DNA of 64,000 bases, taken from assembly GCA_032622095.1 (NCBI GenBank), contig CP136066.1, positions 131,719,917 through 131,783,916 of the forward strand, written 5' to 3'. Under the pieces are notes generated by a model. The model was not told the origin of the DNA. It saw only the letters and a program-made list of their open reading frames with translations, and did no database searches. The position numbers and the translations under genes were made by a program. The DNA comes from Siphonodentalium dalli (lineage: Eukaryota > Mollusca > Scaphopoda > Gadilida > Siphonodentaliidae). This document shows positions 10,114-21,059 of this stretch, one piece after another; the first letter of the stretch is position 1; each line of letters opens with the position of its first letter.

Positions 10114-11340
10114 TAGGGATGTGGCTAGAGGGTCTCCGCTGGGGGGTGTCCACCTTGGGAATTTCCAACTGCCCCCCCCCCCCCCCCCCGCCCTTGAGTC
10201 GGAATCACACCAACACAACTTTTTGCATAATTCCATTTGGTGCGATTCCGACTCAAGGGGGGGGGGTCCCCCCCCTTGAGTCGGAATCGCACCAACACAA
10301 CTTTTTGCATAATTCCATTTGCACCCCCCCCCCCCCTTGTGCCTCATGCTCAGGCCTAATTTCCTATATATTCATAAGCCATGCTTCTATTTTCCCAGTA
10401 TGAGAACATTAAGATATTTTAACCTGAAAATTGCCCCCAAAAAAACAACTAGTGATCTAATTCCAGACAAATGCACACAGCTACCGACAACAGACCAGGA
10501 AACACCGGGCCGACCATGGTTGTTCGGCCCGGTGTGAGAAAATTTTGAAAACTATACAAGAAAATCGCAAATCCTGGCATCTAGACTGGCCTCAACTGAA
10601 GCTTTCCTTGTGTTGAAAATTTCAAACCTCATGCTCCCCCTCAGGTTGGGAAATTCTTCAACTGATGACCATTTATGTCTACAAGTTTGACCAAATGTAG
10701 TAAAATATTGTTTTGCTAAACTAATTAGCAGTTTTGTATTGGCCATGTGGATGGGGCAATGACACACCGGGCCGACCATGGTTCGGCCCGGTGTGCGAAA
10801 ATTTTGAAATCTGAACAAGAAAATCGCAAAATCCTAACATCTAGACTAGCCTCAAGCCTTCCTACTGTTGGAAATTTCAAACCCTACACCCCCACTTATG
10901 TTGGAAAATTTCCAACTGATGACAATTCCAATGACAATTTTGACCAATTGTATGACAATATTGTTTTCTAAAATTAACTAGAAGTTTTTGACTGGCCACG
11001 GGGGAGAGACCAGGGCACAAGCTTTCCAAGTGTTGGAAATTTCCAACCTGTCACCCCCCCCCTAAGGTTGGAAAATAATTTCCTACTGATGACCATTTCT
11101 GTCAAAATTTTTGACCAAAAATAGGAACATATGCAAATATTGGTCGAAAAACAATAAATTCCCCCCAATAAATTGTTTTATAATCAAACTACAAGAACAT
11201 TTTCAACCTATTGTTGGTGTGAAATTTCGTTGTGGCAGGTATGAAATTTCCAACTATTGAAAATATAGCTCTCTGCTGGGGAGGGGGGTGAGACACCCAC
11301 CCCCCCCCACACCCCCCCCCCCCCTCTAGCCACATCCCTG
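10114..11340. mobile_element. Non-autonomous hAT-like element with poly-C tracts
   Basis: It begins TAGGGATGTGGCTAGAGGG and ends CCCTCTAGCCACATCCCTG, an inverted terminal repeat of 18-19 bases of the CAGGG type typical of hAT. Its flanks are the 8-bp duplication CTTGTRAA. It carries no transposase. Inside are long C/G homopolymers (10173-10192, 10256-10276, 10324-10336, 11298-11325) and an inverted repeat around TTGAGTCGGAATCGCACC (10193-10300). A duplicated block follows (about 10495-10740 and 10760-11000), each copy opening with a palindrome ACACCGGGCCGACCATGGTT...CGGCCCGGTGT. Related copies lie at 51265-51712 and 52758-53488. It interrupts an L1 RT; the short ORFs inside it are low-complexity artefacts. 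Confidence 0.85.
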
Positions 11341-11421
11341 CTTGTAAATAAGATCATAGGTAAGTCTGGTATTGTCTCCAATGTAGCGATCTTTTAAGAA
11401 TCCCGTTTGGTCCTCACTTAT
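11341..11421 (-). pseudogene. L1-like RT fragment between two insertions
   Basis: Reads ISEDQTGFLKDRYIGDNTRL then TYDLIYK on the minus strand, the RT segment just before motif A in L1-type elements. It joins in frame to 10113 on one side (IYK|TKLAAKPG) once the hAT-like element is removed. On the other side it joins 14698 (VLPD|ISEDQTGF) once the 3.27-kb insertion is removed. Confidence 0.85.
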
Positions 11422-11489
11422 TTCGGCCAATTTGGCCGGTTACTTCATGTGAGTTTTTCATCTGACGTGTGTGTCGGAATAATGATGTG

Positions 11490-11610
11490 GAGGATTTATG
11501 TAAATGTTAGCCCAAACTACATTTCCAAGTAACGATGGTTTTGTTGTTTATTTTGAGGAATAATACCGCGTCAGATGAATTCAGCCCAAATATGTTAACA
11601 GTTGTCGTGT
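11490..11610. repeat. Dispersed repeat, inverted copy at 29940-30045
   Basis: Words such as ATGTAAATGTTAGCCCAAACTAC, GAGGAATAATACCGC and AATTCAGCCCAAATAT recur in complement near 29940-30045, so this is a dispersed family about 120 bases long. Confidence 0.6.
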
Positions 11611-12130
11611 AAAACATTCGGCAGTAAGTTAGCGTTATTTAGTATTTGTGGATGTCCTTTAACATGGGGAAAATAGACTACTGCGCTTGAACGAGCATGT
11701 GAATTGTCGTTTTTAATGTATAGCAACTTTATAATCAATAACTGAGGCATTCTCTGTCAAATAAGGTCGCTCTATTTACGATACCAATTGGGGAACTTTG
11801 TAAATTAAATTACGCGTAAACTTAACCTGCTGCAAATAGAAAAGGTGTCGGAATCGGCGTACTCGCCCCAGGGCTAACTCGCCCAATCGGCGCGTGCCAA
11901 CTCGGAATAAAAGGCCAACTCGGAATAAAAGATGCATACGGGGTGTTATATGGCGTTTGGTCCGTTGTTTCTCAATGAATATTATTGAAATTTGGTGTAT
12001 ATGTCCGGGCTGGGACATGGAATACAACAACGTTTGAATTGTTTTTAAATTTACAAATTTGTTGATTTTATTCATTTTGTTTTCGTTCTGAAACACACTA
12101 TAAAGTGTATATAATATAATAACGAACACG

Positions 12131-12416
12131 AGACATACATAATTTATGAACTGTTAACAAAAGATATCAAATTCAATACATGACAAAGATGACTCAGTGG
12201 AGTTTATAAAGTGAACATAAAAACATTGAGGTAAGAATCTTTTTAAGGAATTCAACTTTATTTAATGATAATAAACACATAAATTAAAATAACAAACATG
12301 AGACATACATGATTTATAAACTGTTAACAAAAGATATCAAACTCAATGCATGACAAAGATGACTCAGTGAAGTTTATAAAGTGAACATAAAAATATTAAG
12401 GTAAAAATCTTTTTAA
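12131..12416. repeat. Two-unit direct repeat, period about 170 bp
   Basis: GAGACATACAT(A/G)ATTTAT... at 12131 restarts at 12301; the following 115 bases, including GATGACTCAGTG and CTTTTTAAG, match with few changes. Confidence 0.8.
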
Positions 12417-12429
12417 GCATTACTAAACC

Positions 12430-13800
12430 GTTTAGCACAGTCCACTTCACTCATCCGATCATCACTAAACTTCATATTTATCTTGATATTGATCTACCAG
12501 ATGAGAGCTATCAAATATTTTTTTAATTTTATAGGAAAAAATGGTCGCCAGCGGCCATATTGCATTTACGTTATATGTTATCGCGTCATGTCGATATCTA
12601 GTATTACTTAGAAATTTCACCTTTCCAGATTCATAATTGCTCCATTGACTGTAACAGATGGAATTATTCCCCTCTTCGGATAGAGTGTCACTGAAACTTT
12701 ATTTTGTCAGACTGTCTGTATAGTCACTGATTATATATGGCAATAATCTGTAATAAGATGTAGCACTATTTTATTTTATATTTACATGCAGTGCTGTTTT
12801 ATACAACAATTCTAATCCCCCCCTAGATCATCATGTGATCGACCATACATCGCGCGAGGACCTGGTTGAATTAAGGGGGGTTTTTATGGATAACTTCTGT
12901 CCTCAAGCTAGATTATACTTATGACATTTAATGGCATGTTTCTAACATGGAGGGTTAGATATGCGTGAGACACCACCACTCTTCAATTCACACCAAGTTA
13001 TCAGCTGTCATATTCGGATATTAGAACCCATAGCCATGATATATGGTTTATTTTGTGTATACTAGTAATATTGTTATTTTCAGTACCTTTATATACCAGT
13101 ACTGTGTATAACAATGCATATACATTAATCCATGTATACATGTATATTGATTCAACGGATTCAGTGGTTTTGTCCATCAGTCTATCAAATTTGCGGGGAA
13201 AACATGGCCACAAGCAGTACACCCTGTTAAATTTCGAATTTGAATCAATTGGCGCACCCTGCAGCCAGCTTTTATTGGAGAACTTTTTCTCATGTGGATA
13301 GTTTGGGTCACCGCTAGATGTGAGCCATGTTTTGTTCTCAAGCTGTCCTTGTGAAGACATCACTGCCAGCGGTGATCTTGAATTTTACTATTTTTATGGC
13401 TAAATAATTTGGTTGATCCTACAGACGACACCCCTTGTCCGATCGTCACCAGATTCCACAATGATCTTCTGGATAACCAGGGGGAGAGTAATCTAATTTT
13501 CCCGAATTTCGTTAAAAAACATTACCACAGGCAGCAATTTGGTATCTTACTGTTTGATCCTCTTTTGCGTGACTGAATTGTTTAGCAACTGTACAGTCAT
13601 ATCCCTCATCTGATAGTCACCACACTTTATATTGATCTTCGGGCTGACAACTAGATGGGAGCTATCGAATGCTTTGAATTTTTTTGGAAAACATTGTCGC
13701 CAGCAGTCATCTTCTATTTTGGTTTTTATATACATGTATATCTCTTCATTCGGATAGCCAGTATTACGTAGGTACTTCAACTTTCCGCATTCCTGTCATC
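12430..13800. repeat. Degenerate tandem units with GTCGCCAGC(A/G)G
   Basis: Three or so diverged copies are recognised by CTAGATG(A/G)GAGCTATC, GGAAAA(A/C)A..GTCGCCAGC and CTTCGGATAG-like words (12480-12690, 13290-13500, 13590-13790). They resemble the 160-bp array at 21920-23040 in carrying a GCCAGC/GGCCAT core. No coding potential. Confidence 0.5.
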
Positions 13801-14019
13801 ATTTGAAATATAAAAATTTACCTGATACCATGCACCCTTCAAAATTTGTTTCGTCGTATCTATTTTAATGACCCGTATGGTAATATTGATACAGATATAT
13901 TTGTCAAACATTTCTTTGTACAATATATAGGTATTTAGTTTGTAACTAAATCTAGAAATATATAATAGTAGCTGGTGGACCCTACTTCGTCCGGGATGTT
14001 CCCCTCTGATTTTCGGAGA

Positions 14020-14360
14020 ATTGCGCGATTTAACCTTGAATTGACCATTTTAAAGGTGAACGTCATGTCGGGTCACGATTTGACCCGCCCAAAACACTCC
14101 CCGGACAAAAGTCACGACAAAAGTACCCGTCGAAATCCGCCCGGCTTTACCCCATTTGACCTTGAATTGACAATTTTGAATGTCAAGATCAGGTCAGGGT
14201 CATAATTTGACCCACCCGAAACACTCCTGGGACAAAAGTAACAGTAGGTATTATATTTCGTTGAAATACTTCGTTTTACCAGATTTGACCTTGAATTGAT
14301 CTTTTTGAATGTCAAAGTCAGGTCGGGATCAAGATTTGACCCGTCCAAATAGTCCAGAAA
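14020..14360. repeat. Three tandem units of about 130-145 bp
   Basis: Each unit contains TTTGACCTTGAATTGA (first unit TTTAACCTTGAATTGA; 14029, 14157, 14283) followed by GGTC(A/G)GG.TCA..ATTTGACCC(A/G). Degenerate copies of one minisatellite. Confidence 0.75.
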
Positions 14361-14697
14361 CATGCCTACATCAGCACGTCGAGAACATGGTCCCACGTGA
14401 AATTGGACCCGTCAATATTGCTCCCGGGATCGAAGTAGTCCTACACACAAATTTTTAGTCGGATCGGTCAAGGTCCAGAAACATGCCTATGAGCGAGGTC
14501 AAGTTGACACGTTAAATACCAAATCCGAGTCGGATCAGTCGAGCAGTGTTAGAGTCTATAACACATACACACATGCATTCATGCATACACACATACATAC
14601 AGACAGGTGTTCCAAAATGTATAATCGATAGCTACAACAATTCTATGGTAGATAGTTCACGGCCGACCTGATGCATGCATCTTAGTTTTCTTGTTAT

Positions 14698-15226
14698 ATC
14701 TGGTAGGACACGTTTTAATCTTTCAGCTATACACGAAGAGGCTAATTTGTAAGATATATTCAAGAGTGAAATTGGTCGCCAGTTTTTCAGATGATGTCTT
14801 TCTTTGTCTTTTTTTGGGGGGAATCAGAGTAATAAGTCCTTGTTTCTGTGTGATTGAAAGTGCCCCTTTATCAAAAGCTTCATTGAGTGATTCACATAGA
14901 ATTTGGCCTAAGTCAATCCAGAAAATTTCCAAAACTCATATGAGTATCCATCTTGTCCGCTGCATTTATCATTTTGTGATCGTTTCAATGCACGCGTCAG
15001 TTCAGTTAGTGTTATTGGCCCTTCTATACTGTTAGCAGTGTCGTGTGACAATACTGTATGGTCTTTTTCAAGAATAGCATGAATATCAGATTTGTTTGTA
15101 TTTTTTAATGCATATAAATTTTCGTAAAAACTTCTAGCTTCATGCACTATGTCTGATTGATTGTCAATGTTTTTCCCGGTGGAGTCGGTGAGGTTGCATA
15201 GAGTTTTCTATATAGAATTGCGTTTT
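14698..15226 (-). pseudogene. L1-like ORF2, linker and RT N-terminal region
   Basis: On the minus strand the order is LTDSTGKNIDNQSDIVHEAR, SFYENLYA, IEGPITLTELTRALK, CSGQDGYSYEFWK, LCESLNEAF, GLITLIPPKK, then after a frameshift KNWRPISLLNISYKLASS and RLKRVLPD. These are the standard blocks upstream of RT motif A in L1-type ORF2. A TAG closes the frame near 15195-15200, and the element is 5'-truncated at 15226 where the target duplication TAAACC begins. The endonuclease and ORF1 are missing. Confidence 0.88.
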
Positions 15227-17060
15227 TAAACCTACTGGTATAATCGCCCGCCTGACATTGAGAAACGTGATTGCAGATCCCACCCGCATGGCGGCGACAT
15301 CCAGCACGCTGATTGACCCAGTTATTGTATCAGACACTCAATCGGCAAACCTCGGTGATTTCCGTACGCAAATATACAATTTTCCCAAGAACGATAATCC
15401 GAGAAGTTGCGATTGATCAGACACTGTGACAGCACTTAACCCATCAACGTATAATCTCGGGGTGTCGGACCACTACGCAGTTTCTATTGAAATACCATTT
15501 AATGATCAATATTTTAAGAATGGACAGAGACGTGTTTGGATTTATAAAAAAGCCGACTTTGCGCGAATGAATAATGAAATTAAGCAGACTGACTGGTCTC
15601 GTCTACTAAAAACTGATGCAACCGACATCGATATCGATAAAATGGTAGAAACTTTCACCAACACATACATGCTGATAGCGAAATCCTGTATACCAAATTA
15701 TGGTAGAAACTATTCTATTCGCGAAAACGACAAACCGTGGTTCGACTCCAAACTCCGAACCCAAATTCGGAAGTCTAAGGATTAAATTGGATTAAATATA
15801 AAGAAGCTCGTAACAAATCAAATAATATGAAAAGTTTGCTAAAGAAGTATAATTTGATTCGATAAATTAAACTTTCTCATTAGAAAAAGACCCCAAAGAT
15901 TTTTGGAAAATTACTAAGCAATTCATGAATAATTTTAATGTCGAGTCACGCATACCAGGGCTCTATAAAATTGATAACGTAGCCACTACTTGTAAGGAAC
16001 TGATCGATGACGAATATAACCAAAAGCAGAAATAATAAACTCTTTCTTCCTGCGTAATAGCCATTTGTCCCCTGAACCAACCAAGCTACCTAATTTTGAG
16101 TTTAGGGCCCTCAACAAATTGAAATCTCTAAAGACTAGCTAAGCCAAAATTTCCTCAATATTAACTGGTTTATTGATAAAGAAGGCTGTCGGCCATGACG
16201 AAGTCAGCAATCACACGCTAAAAGCAACGCGTGGCATTGTTTCTAAACCCATCATGATATTGTTTAATCACTCCTTATCTCCATCAAAATTCCCAAGTTA
16301 ATGGAAAAAAGCCGATGTAATCCCCATATACAAAAAAAGGAGATCATCACGATGCAAATAACTACAGACCCATTGCCTTGTTATGCTGCACTGCTATAGT
16401 TTTTGAAAAAATTGTATTCAATAAAGGTCTTTAGTTATTTGCGGACTAACAGTCTCATGTACAAATACCAATCCGGTTTTTCACCTGGACACAGTACTGA
16501 GCTACAACTCTTAGAAATTTATCATAATTTATTCTCTTCAGCTGATGAAGGATATTCGACATGTGGGGTATTCTGCGACGTGTCAAGGGCGTGTGATAGA
16601 GGTTGGCATAGGGGTCTCTTGCTAAAACTTAAAAAATATAGAATAGCAGACAGTTTACTAAATTGGTTCACTGGCTACCTTAGCAAAAGACAACAAAGTG
16701 TTAAAAGTTTCTGGCTCTCTTTCGGAATATGGATACATTACGGCAGGGGTGCCCCGGGGCTCAGTTATCGGCCCGACACTTTTTTTTACTCTACATTAAT
16801 GATATATCCGATGGAATGAAATCGACTACCCACCTTTTTGCTGATACGTGCTTATTCCAAACCGGTGCCGATATTTCCGAAATCCAAAATATCCTGAACA
16901 TTGTCGCGGCTACGTGAGTGGGCTCTGAAATGGCGAGTAAACTTTATTCCAGATAAAACAAAAGCAGTATTTTTTACTCGATCATCAAACAATATCGTAC
17001 CTGTTCTTAAATTTGTTGGGAAAATATTGGAATTTCATGAGTCGCATTAGCACCTGCCAT
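15227..17060 (+). pseudogene. CR1/L2-like LINE: endonuclease C-terminus and RT (continuation of 6168/7630)
   Basis: Directly after the L1 target duplication the host LINE resumes with KPTGIIARLTLRNVIADPTR, STLIDPVIVSDT, then (15426-15785) LGVSDHYAVSIEI with the SDH active-site triad, RRVWIYKKADF, and NDKPWFDSKLR. The RT follows in several frames: YKYQSGFSPGHSTE, GVFCDVSRACDRGWH (motif A), a scrambled motif B near 16750, and FADTCLF near 16837, where the catalytic box has lost one Asp codon. Then come KWRVNFIPDKTKAVFFT and LEFHESH. Similarity ends near 17060. Multiple frameshifts, stops and the missing Asp make it non-functional. The C-terminal third is absent here; the fragment at 30127-32292 is of the same clade. 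Confidence 0.85.
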
Positions 17061-17295
17061 GGGTGTTGAATGGACCTTTCCACAGCTGTCAATCAAATTA
17101 TTATTAGCAGATATTTTCGACCAATCAGCGACTGAGCCGGCCAATGGCTGCATTTAAAATTCAGCGGCCATCTTTCTTCACCCTAAGTTTTATACCCATG
17201 CATACATTCAGTGTTAAATTCGCTATATTCAAAAACTTTTTTGTTGTCAAATCATAATATACGGAGATTTATATTTGCGCCATGATGTTATATAG
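17061..17295. other. No recognisable gene
   Basis: Junction DNA after the LINE RT similarity ends. AT-moderate, no protein similarity seen. Confidence 0.4.
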
Positions 17296-17444
17296 AGGAT
17301 CTCACATGAGTTTCTATTTTATACGGAATTTATCAACCGAGTTCACTAAATTCGATTTGAGCCGAGGTTTACCGAGGCTCAAATAGAATTTAGAGGACGA
17401 GGTTGATAAATTACGTATAAAATAGGACGAGTGTGAGATACCTT
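17296..17444. repeat. Palindromic MITE-like hairpin
   Basis: Starts AGGATCTCACATGAG and ends with the approximate complement CGAGTGTGAGATACCT. Arms of about 70 bases contain TATTTTATACG(G/T)AATTTATCAACC and its complement; the centre is near 17370-17380 (GAGCCGAGGTTTACCGAGGCTC). Confidence 0.8.
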
Positions 17445-18332
17445 TTATCACATGATCAATTAAACCCGAAGCAACGCGAAATATTCATCGAAAACAACAA
17501 TAATAAACTACAGCGATCGCAAGTTATTTGAAGAACGCCGTGACGTCATCGCACGCGCTGATATTAAACGTGTCTATTACCGATAATTATGAAACTGCTT
17601 GTATGGCCAAATTATGTGATAAAAATGTATCCGTGATTATAACAATGTTCTTCATGTAGCATGACACTTGTCATAATTTTCACATTTAATGGCAAATCGA
17701 ACGTGTGTTCTCTGGTTTAGATATATTAAAGGGTTCAGGGATCTGTCTATCTGTTCTGGTCTGTTTGCGATTTTTCTTCCAGAGCCCTTGACCGCTTTCA
17801 ATCAAATTTGATGTGGTGCCTCGGAGTACCCCGGCAGATGTTATAATGGCCTTATTTTAAACTAAAATTAAAAATTAAAATATTTGAAAATTTTTGTCTT
17901 CAAAATTACAAATTTTTGAGCAAGAAGTTTCAATCTAAAAATCTAAAAAGATAATTTAAAAATTAAATTAAAAAAGAAATTAATATTATATTTTTTTTAA
18001 ATTACAAAATTAAATTAGTTTTTTTTTTTAAGTTTCAATCTAGAAATCTAAAAAGAAAATTAAAAACTTAGAATATTTTTTTTTAATTTAATTTTAATTT
18101 TTTTTTTAATTAAACAAAAAAAAATTCTTTTTGTTCAACAGCAGATCAGAGTTCAATCTTTTAAAAAAAATTCAATTTAAACAATTTTTTTTTAAATCAA
18201 ACTGTTTAAAAGATCAAAATTTGCACGACTCATATACATGAGTTTGTTACATCTAGTTAATATAAGGGCAAGTGCTGATGTGTTCACTTAGGAAGTTGAT
18301 CTCGGGTAACAGACAATAGTTATATGGATAAA
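17445..18332. other. AT-rich DNA, no gene
   Basis: 17870-18230 is almost pure A/T, with runs of A and T and repeated AAAATTAAAAATT-like words. The remainder shows nothing recognisable. Confidence 0.6.
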
Positions 18333-18500
18333 TAGAGAATACCTACGAGTTTTGGTTGAATACCCGAATTATCTCATGAGTGGGTGCAAGGAAGTACAGA
18401 ATTTTCACGAGCGGCTTGCAGCCGCGAGTGGAAATTCTGTACTTCCTTGCACCCACGAATGAGATAATCCGGGTATTCAACCAAAACCCGTAGGTTTTCT
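18333..18500. repeat. Palindromic MITE-like hairpin
   Basis: Arms of about 80 bases: CCTACGAGTTTTGGTTGAAT on the left and its complement ATTCAACCAAAACCCGTAGG on the right. The centre is GGCTTGCAGCCGCGAGTGG (about 18414-18432). Mismatches are few. Confidence 0.85.
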
Positions 18501-20150
18501 TTTTATTATATGCGCTATAAACCGCACCAAAACTGCTAATTTTGTCCTACAGTTCACTTCAAATTGTTAGAAAGCTTCGACATTTGCATTTTGTTTACAT
18601 TCCATCAATTGATTTGCTCACCACTGAATGACAAATATCGAAATAGTCCCCATTGTTTTATTCTGAAATGATGCGAGAAAATTAATGTATACATAATTTA
18701 GTGATAAGAATATATTAAAACAAATGAGTTAACATTATAACAATTAAATAACAGTTTATGAACCGTGAAAATCAATAATTAAAACAATAGTCCGGCTGTT
18801 ATTAATACGCTTTGAAACTTAATGTGATTCGCCGCTATAAACCGGAAGTGATCTCCGAAAAAGTAATACTATTGTGTTATCCATCGAGTCGGTCAGTGTT
18901 ATCCATCGAGTCGGTCCAGGCGATGGATATAACGCTCTACGCCACGGCAATTTCCCACTATTTAATGGGGAAGCATATAATAAAGTCTTATTACCAGTGG
19001 GTGGTACTACCACCGTGGGTGTGGCCTCTGTGGAAAGCTTCTGACTATTCGTGTAACCAACATGTCACCACCATAAGTAACAAGAAAACTAAGATGCATG
19101 CATCAGGTCACCCATGAACTATTTAGCAATAGAATAATTCAGTTCGGTTGCGGTTTCACAACGTTACAACTGACATACGATTACACAAGACACACCTTGA
19201 ATGTGGAACTGTGTAAGAGTGAATATTAATGTTCTAAATCCCATGTTTCACCTTTAGTTGTGATTGGGGGGGGGGGGGTGTCGTACTTTATTAACACGCA
19301 AGTAGTGTAATTAAGTACGGGTAATTAGAAGTAACAAATCGTTTAGTTTCTATCGTATCGACTGAAAGGGGTGAGCAGATTATTGGTGATGAATGTTCTC
19401 GTTAGCTGTCAATATAATATGCATATTTGCCCCGTTACGTTTAAATATACACTGTAGCATTGGCGGGCCAGAGTGTGTTGACATGTTAATTGTTTGGTTC
19501 ATTAATAACAGATCAGCGGGGATTTGTCGTGAAAACGTACACGTATACGTGGAAATATGCTACGGTTACGGTTAAATTAATGGTTCTTCTATTACACCAC
19601 CGTGTATACTCGGTTTAAATAGGTATATTATATAGGGACGTGTGCTCAATTTTGGTGTGGACCGATGATCGAAAAAACTAAATCGGAGGTAAATGTCGCA
19701 GGCCGGAGGACCATTTTTTCAATAATTTTTAAAGAAATTGAGCATTTGCAACAGAAGCAGCAAAAAAGGGTGTACAATTGGCAAATGATGAGGGGCGGTG
19801 TGATGTGTAACTAGGATTGAAATTAGATATGCAATTTGGAGATTATTGGATGAGGGATGTTATATTAATTATATTAAAGGGACGAGAGGGTTTAGTTGTC
19901 GAAAATATTTGTTCCAAACACCGTAAACAGATCAATATTAAAACGCATACATTTTGGTTCAAATATACGATCACTATCCCTTAAAGGAATACGGTCCTGA
20001 AAAAAAACAATATTATTTTCTTTCAATATACCGATAATATATATATAAAATGTCCATTGGGCGCATATAATCTAATATTCGGCCGCCAATCGTTATTTTT
20101 ATAACGATTCAAAAAAATTCCGAAGTTAGCCGAAGATTTTGTTGTAGACG
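18501..20150. other. No recognisable gene; end of a dispersed repeat at 19079
   Basis: 19079-19110 carries the same terminus (AACAAGAAAACTAAGATGCA) as the minus-strand right end of the 11422-14693 insertion. A G homopolymer lies at 19266-19278. The direct duplication TTATCCATCGAGTCGGTC is at 18877-18915. Nothing coding is recognised. Confidence 0.45.
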
Positions 20151-20154
20151 AAGT

Positions 20155-20224
20155 CACGTGATCATCAGCCCGATCACGTGATTGTCACATGTAAACAGAA
20201 GCATAGCACGTGATCGATCACGTG
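20155..20224. promoter_or_regulatory. Cluster of four CACGTG E-boxes
   Basis: CACGTG occurs at 20155-20160, 20175-20180, 20207-20212 and 20219-20224, with CACATG at 20186-20191. The last two form an 18-bp perfect palindrome, CACGTGATCGATCACGTG. CACGTG is the core site of bHLH-zip factors (USF, MITF/TFE, Myc/Max). The next 130 bases are CpG-richer than the surroundings (TCGCGGCC, GTCGCGTT). A promoter or enhancer is possible, but no gene is recognised downstream, so the role is inferred from motif density only. Confidence 0.4.
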
Positions 20225-21059
20225 GTAACTCATTGACAACGCATAGATACGCGACGGCGGTATTTTAAGTTTGCATGTAGTCGATCGCGGCCTTTGACGA
20301 TTGTCGCGTTATCACACTGCGAATGCAAAACTTCGCCGAAACATCGCCTTTCTCGTAATTAAATGTCGATCTTTATCGTGTTATTATTACTATTATTATA
20401 TGTATCGCGATGTGTTGTTACTATAAAGCCATGCCCGTATATTATTCAGTTTTGCGCGCATTTATCTATATAAACGCGTGCTCGTGTTTATATATATTTT
20501 TTCGTTACCGGAATAGTCCAAGTTATATTATATATGCATATCAAGATTGCATATATACGCGAAGACTTGCACAGTTATTAAGCAATTATCATCTCGTAAA
20601 CATTCCAATTTCCAGATGCCATTAGTCGTGTGTCAATAAAGAGCGTTTCGTTTTAATTATCGTAACGCGGTAAAACAACACACAATTGGTTTATTGCTGT
20701 CGGATTTAATCAATTATAATCAAGTCATTCATTACCAATATGATATGTTCATTTTTCCTTGGTTATGAATCATGTAATTATTTGGGCAATATGGTGTTTA
20801 TATATATTTCGGAATATTGCTTCCCCCACCCCAAAACAATCTAGCCGACTGTCACTGATGGAAATTCACTACATCTATGCATCGTTATTGACCTATTAAA
20901 TTAGCACTCTAGCGATGCGGTCTATTGAATATCCAGGTCATAAATCGACCTCTATGTGGCAATTACGCATAACAATAGGGTTATAAACATCCAATCATAT
21001 ATAACACTTTTTGAAGGAGGGATAATAATCCGGTTTAATATGGAATCACATATTCAAGT
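20225..21059. other. No recognisable gene
   Basis: AT-rich. AATAAAGAGCGTTTCG at 20637-20652 is a complement of the ACGCTCTTTAT word repeated downstream. Confidence 0.4.

Larger units (their letters stand above)
11422..14693. mobile_element. 3.27-kb insertion of unknown type in the L1 RT
   Basis: The L1 frame breaks at 11421 and resumes at 14698 with TTAT present at both edges (11418-11421 and 14694-14697). The uninterrupted codons read CTACCAGATATAAGTGAGG (LPDISE). The insert starts TTCGGCCAATTTGGCCGG, which contains a palindrome, and ends CATCTTAGTTTTCTTG. No matching terminal inverted repeats and no ORF of recognisable family are seen. Its right end, read on the minus strand (AACAAGAAAACTAAGATGCA), recurs at 19079-19098, so this terminus belongs to a repeat family. 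Contents: a 170-bp tandem duplication, degenerate GTCGCCAGC-bearing units, and a GACC-rich tandem repeat. Confidence 0.6.
7731..15226 (-). mobile_element. 5'-truncated L1-like LINE with poly(A) and 6-bp target duplication
   Basis: A minus-strand L1-superfamily element inserted in the plus-strand CR1/L2-like LINE. Its poly(A) tail is the T-rich tract at 7731-7752, followed (going up) by a 3' UTR, the ORF2 C-terminus (8144-8950), the RT (8951-10113 and 11341-11421) and the RT N-terminal/linker region (14698-15226). The target duplication TAAACC lies at 7725-7730 and 15227-15232. Removing the insert restores the host endonuclease reading RKPTGII across the junction. Two later insertions (10114-11340 and 11422-14693) split it; without them about 3.0 kb of L1 remains. 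A second copy of its 3' tail is at 58361-58781. Confidence 0.9.

Noticed and set aside
10066-10403. Three overlapping ORFs rich in Gly/Pro
   Set aside because: Produced by poly-C/poly-G tracts inside the hAT-like element.
17870-18230. Replication origin or matrix attachment region
   Set aside because: Only A/T richness supports it; no specific motif or structure distinguishes it from ordinary low-complexity DNA.
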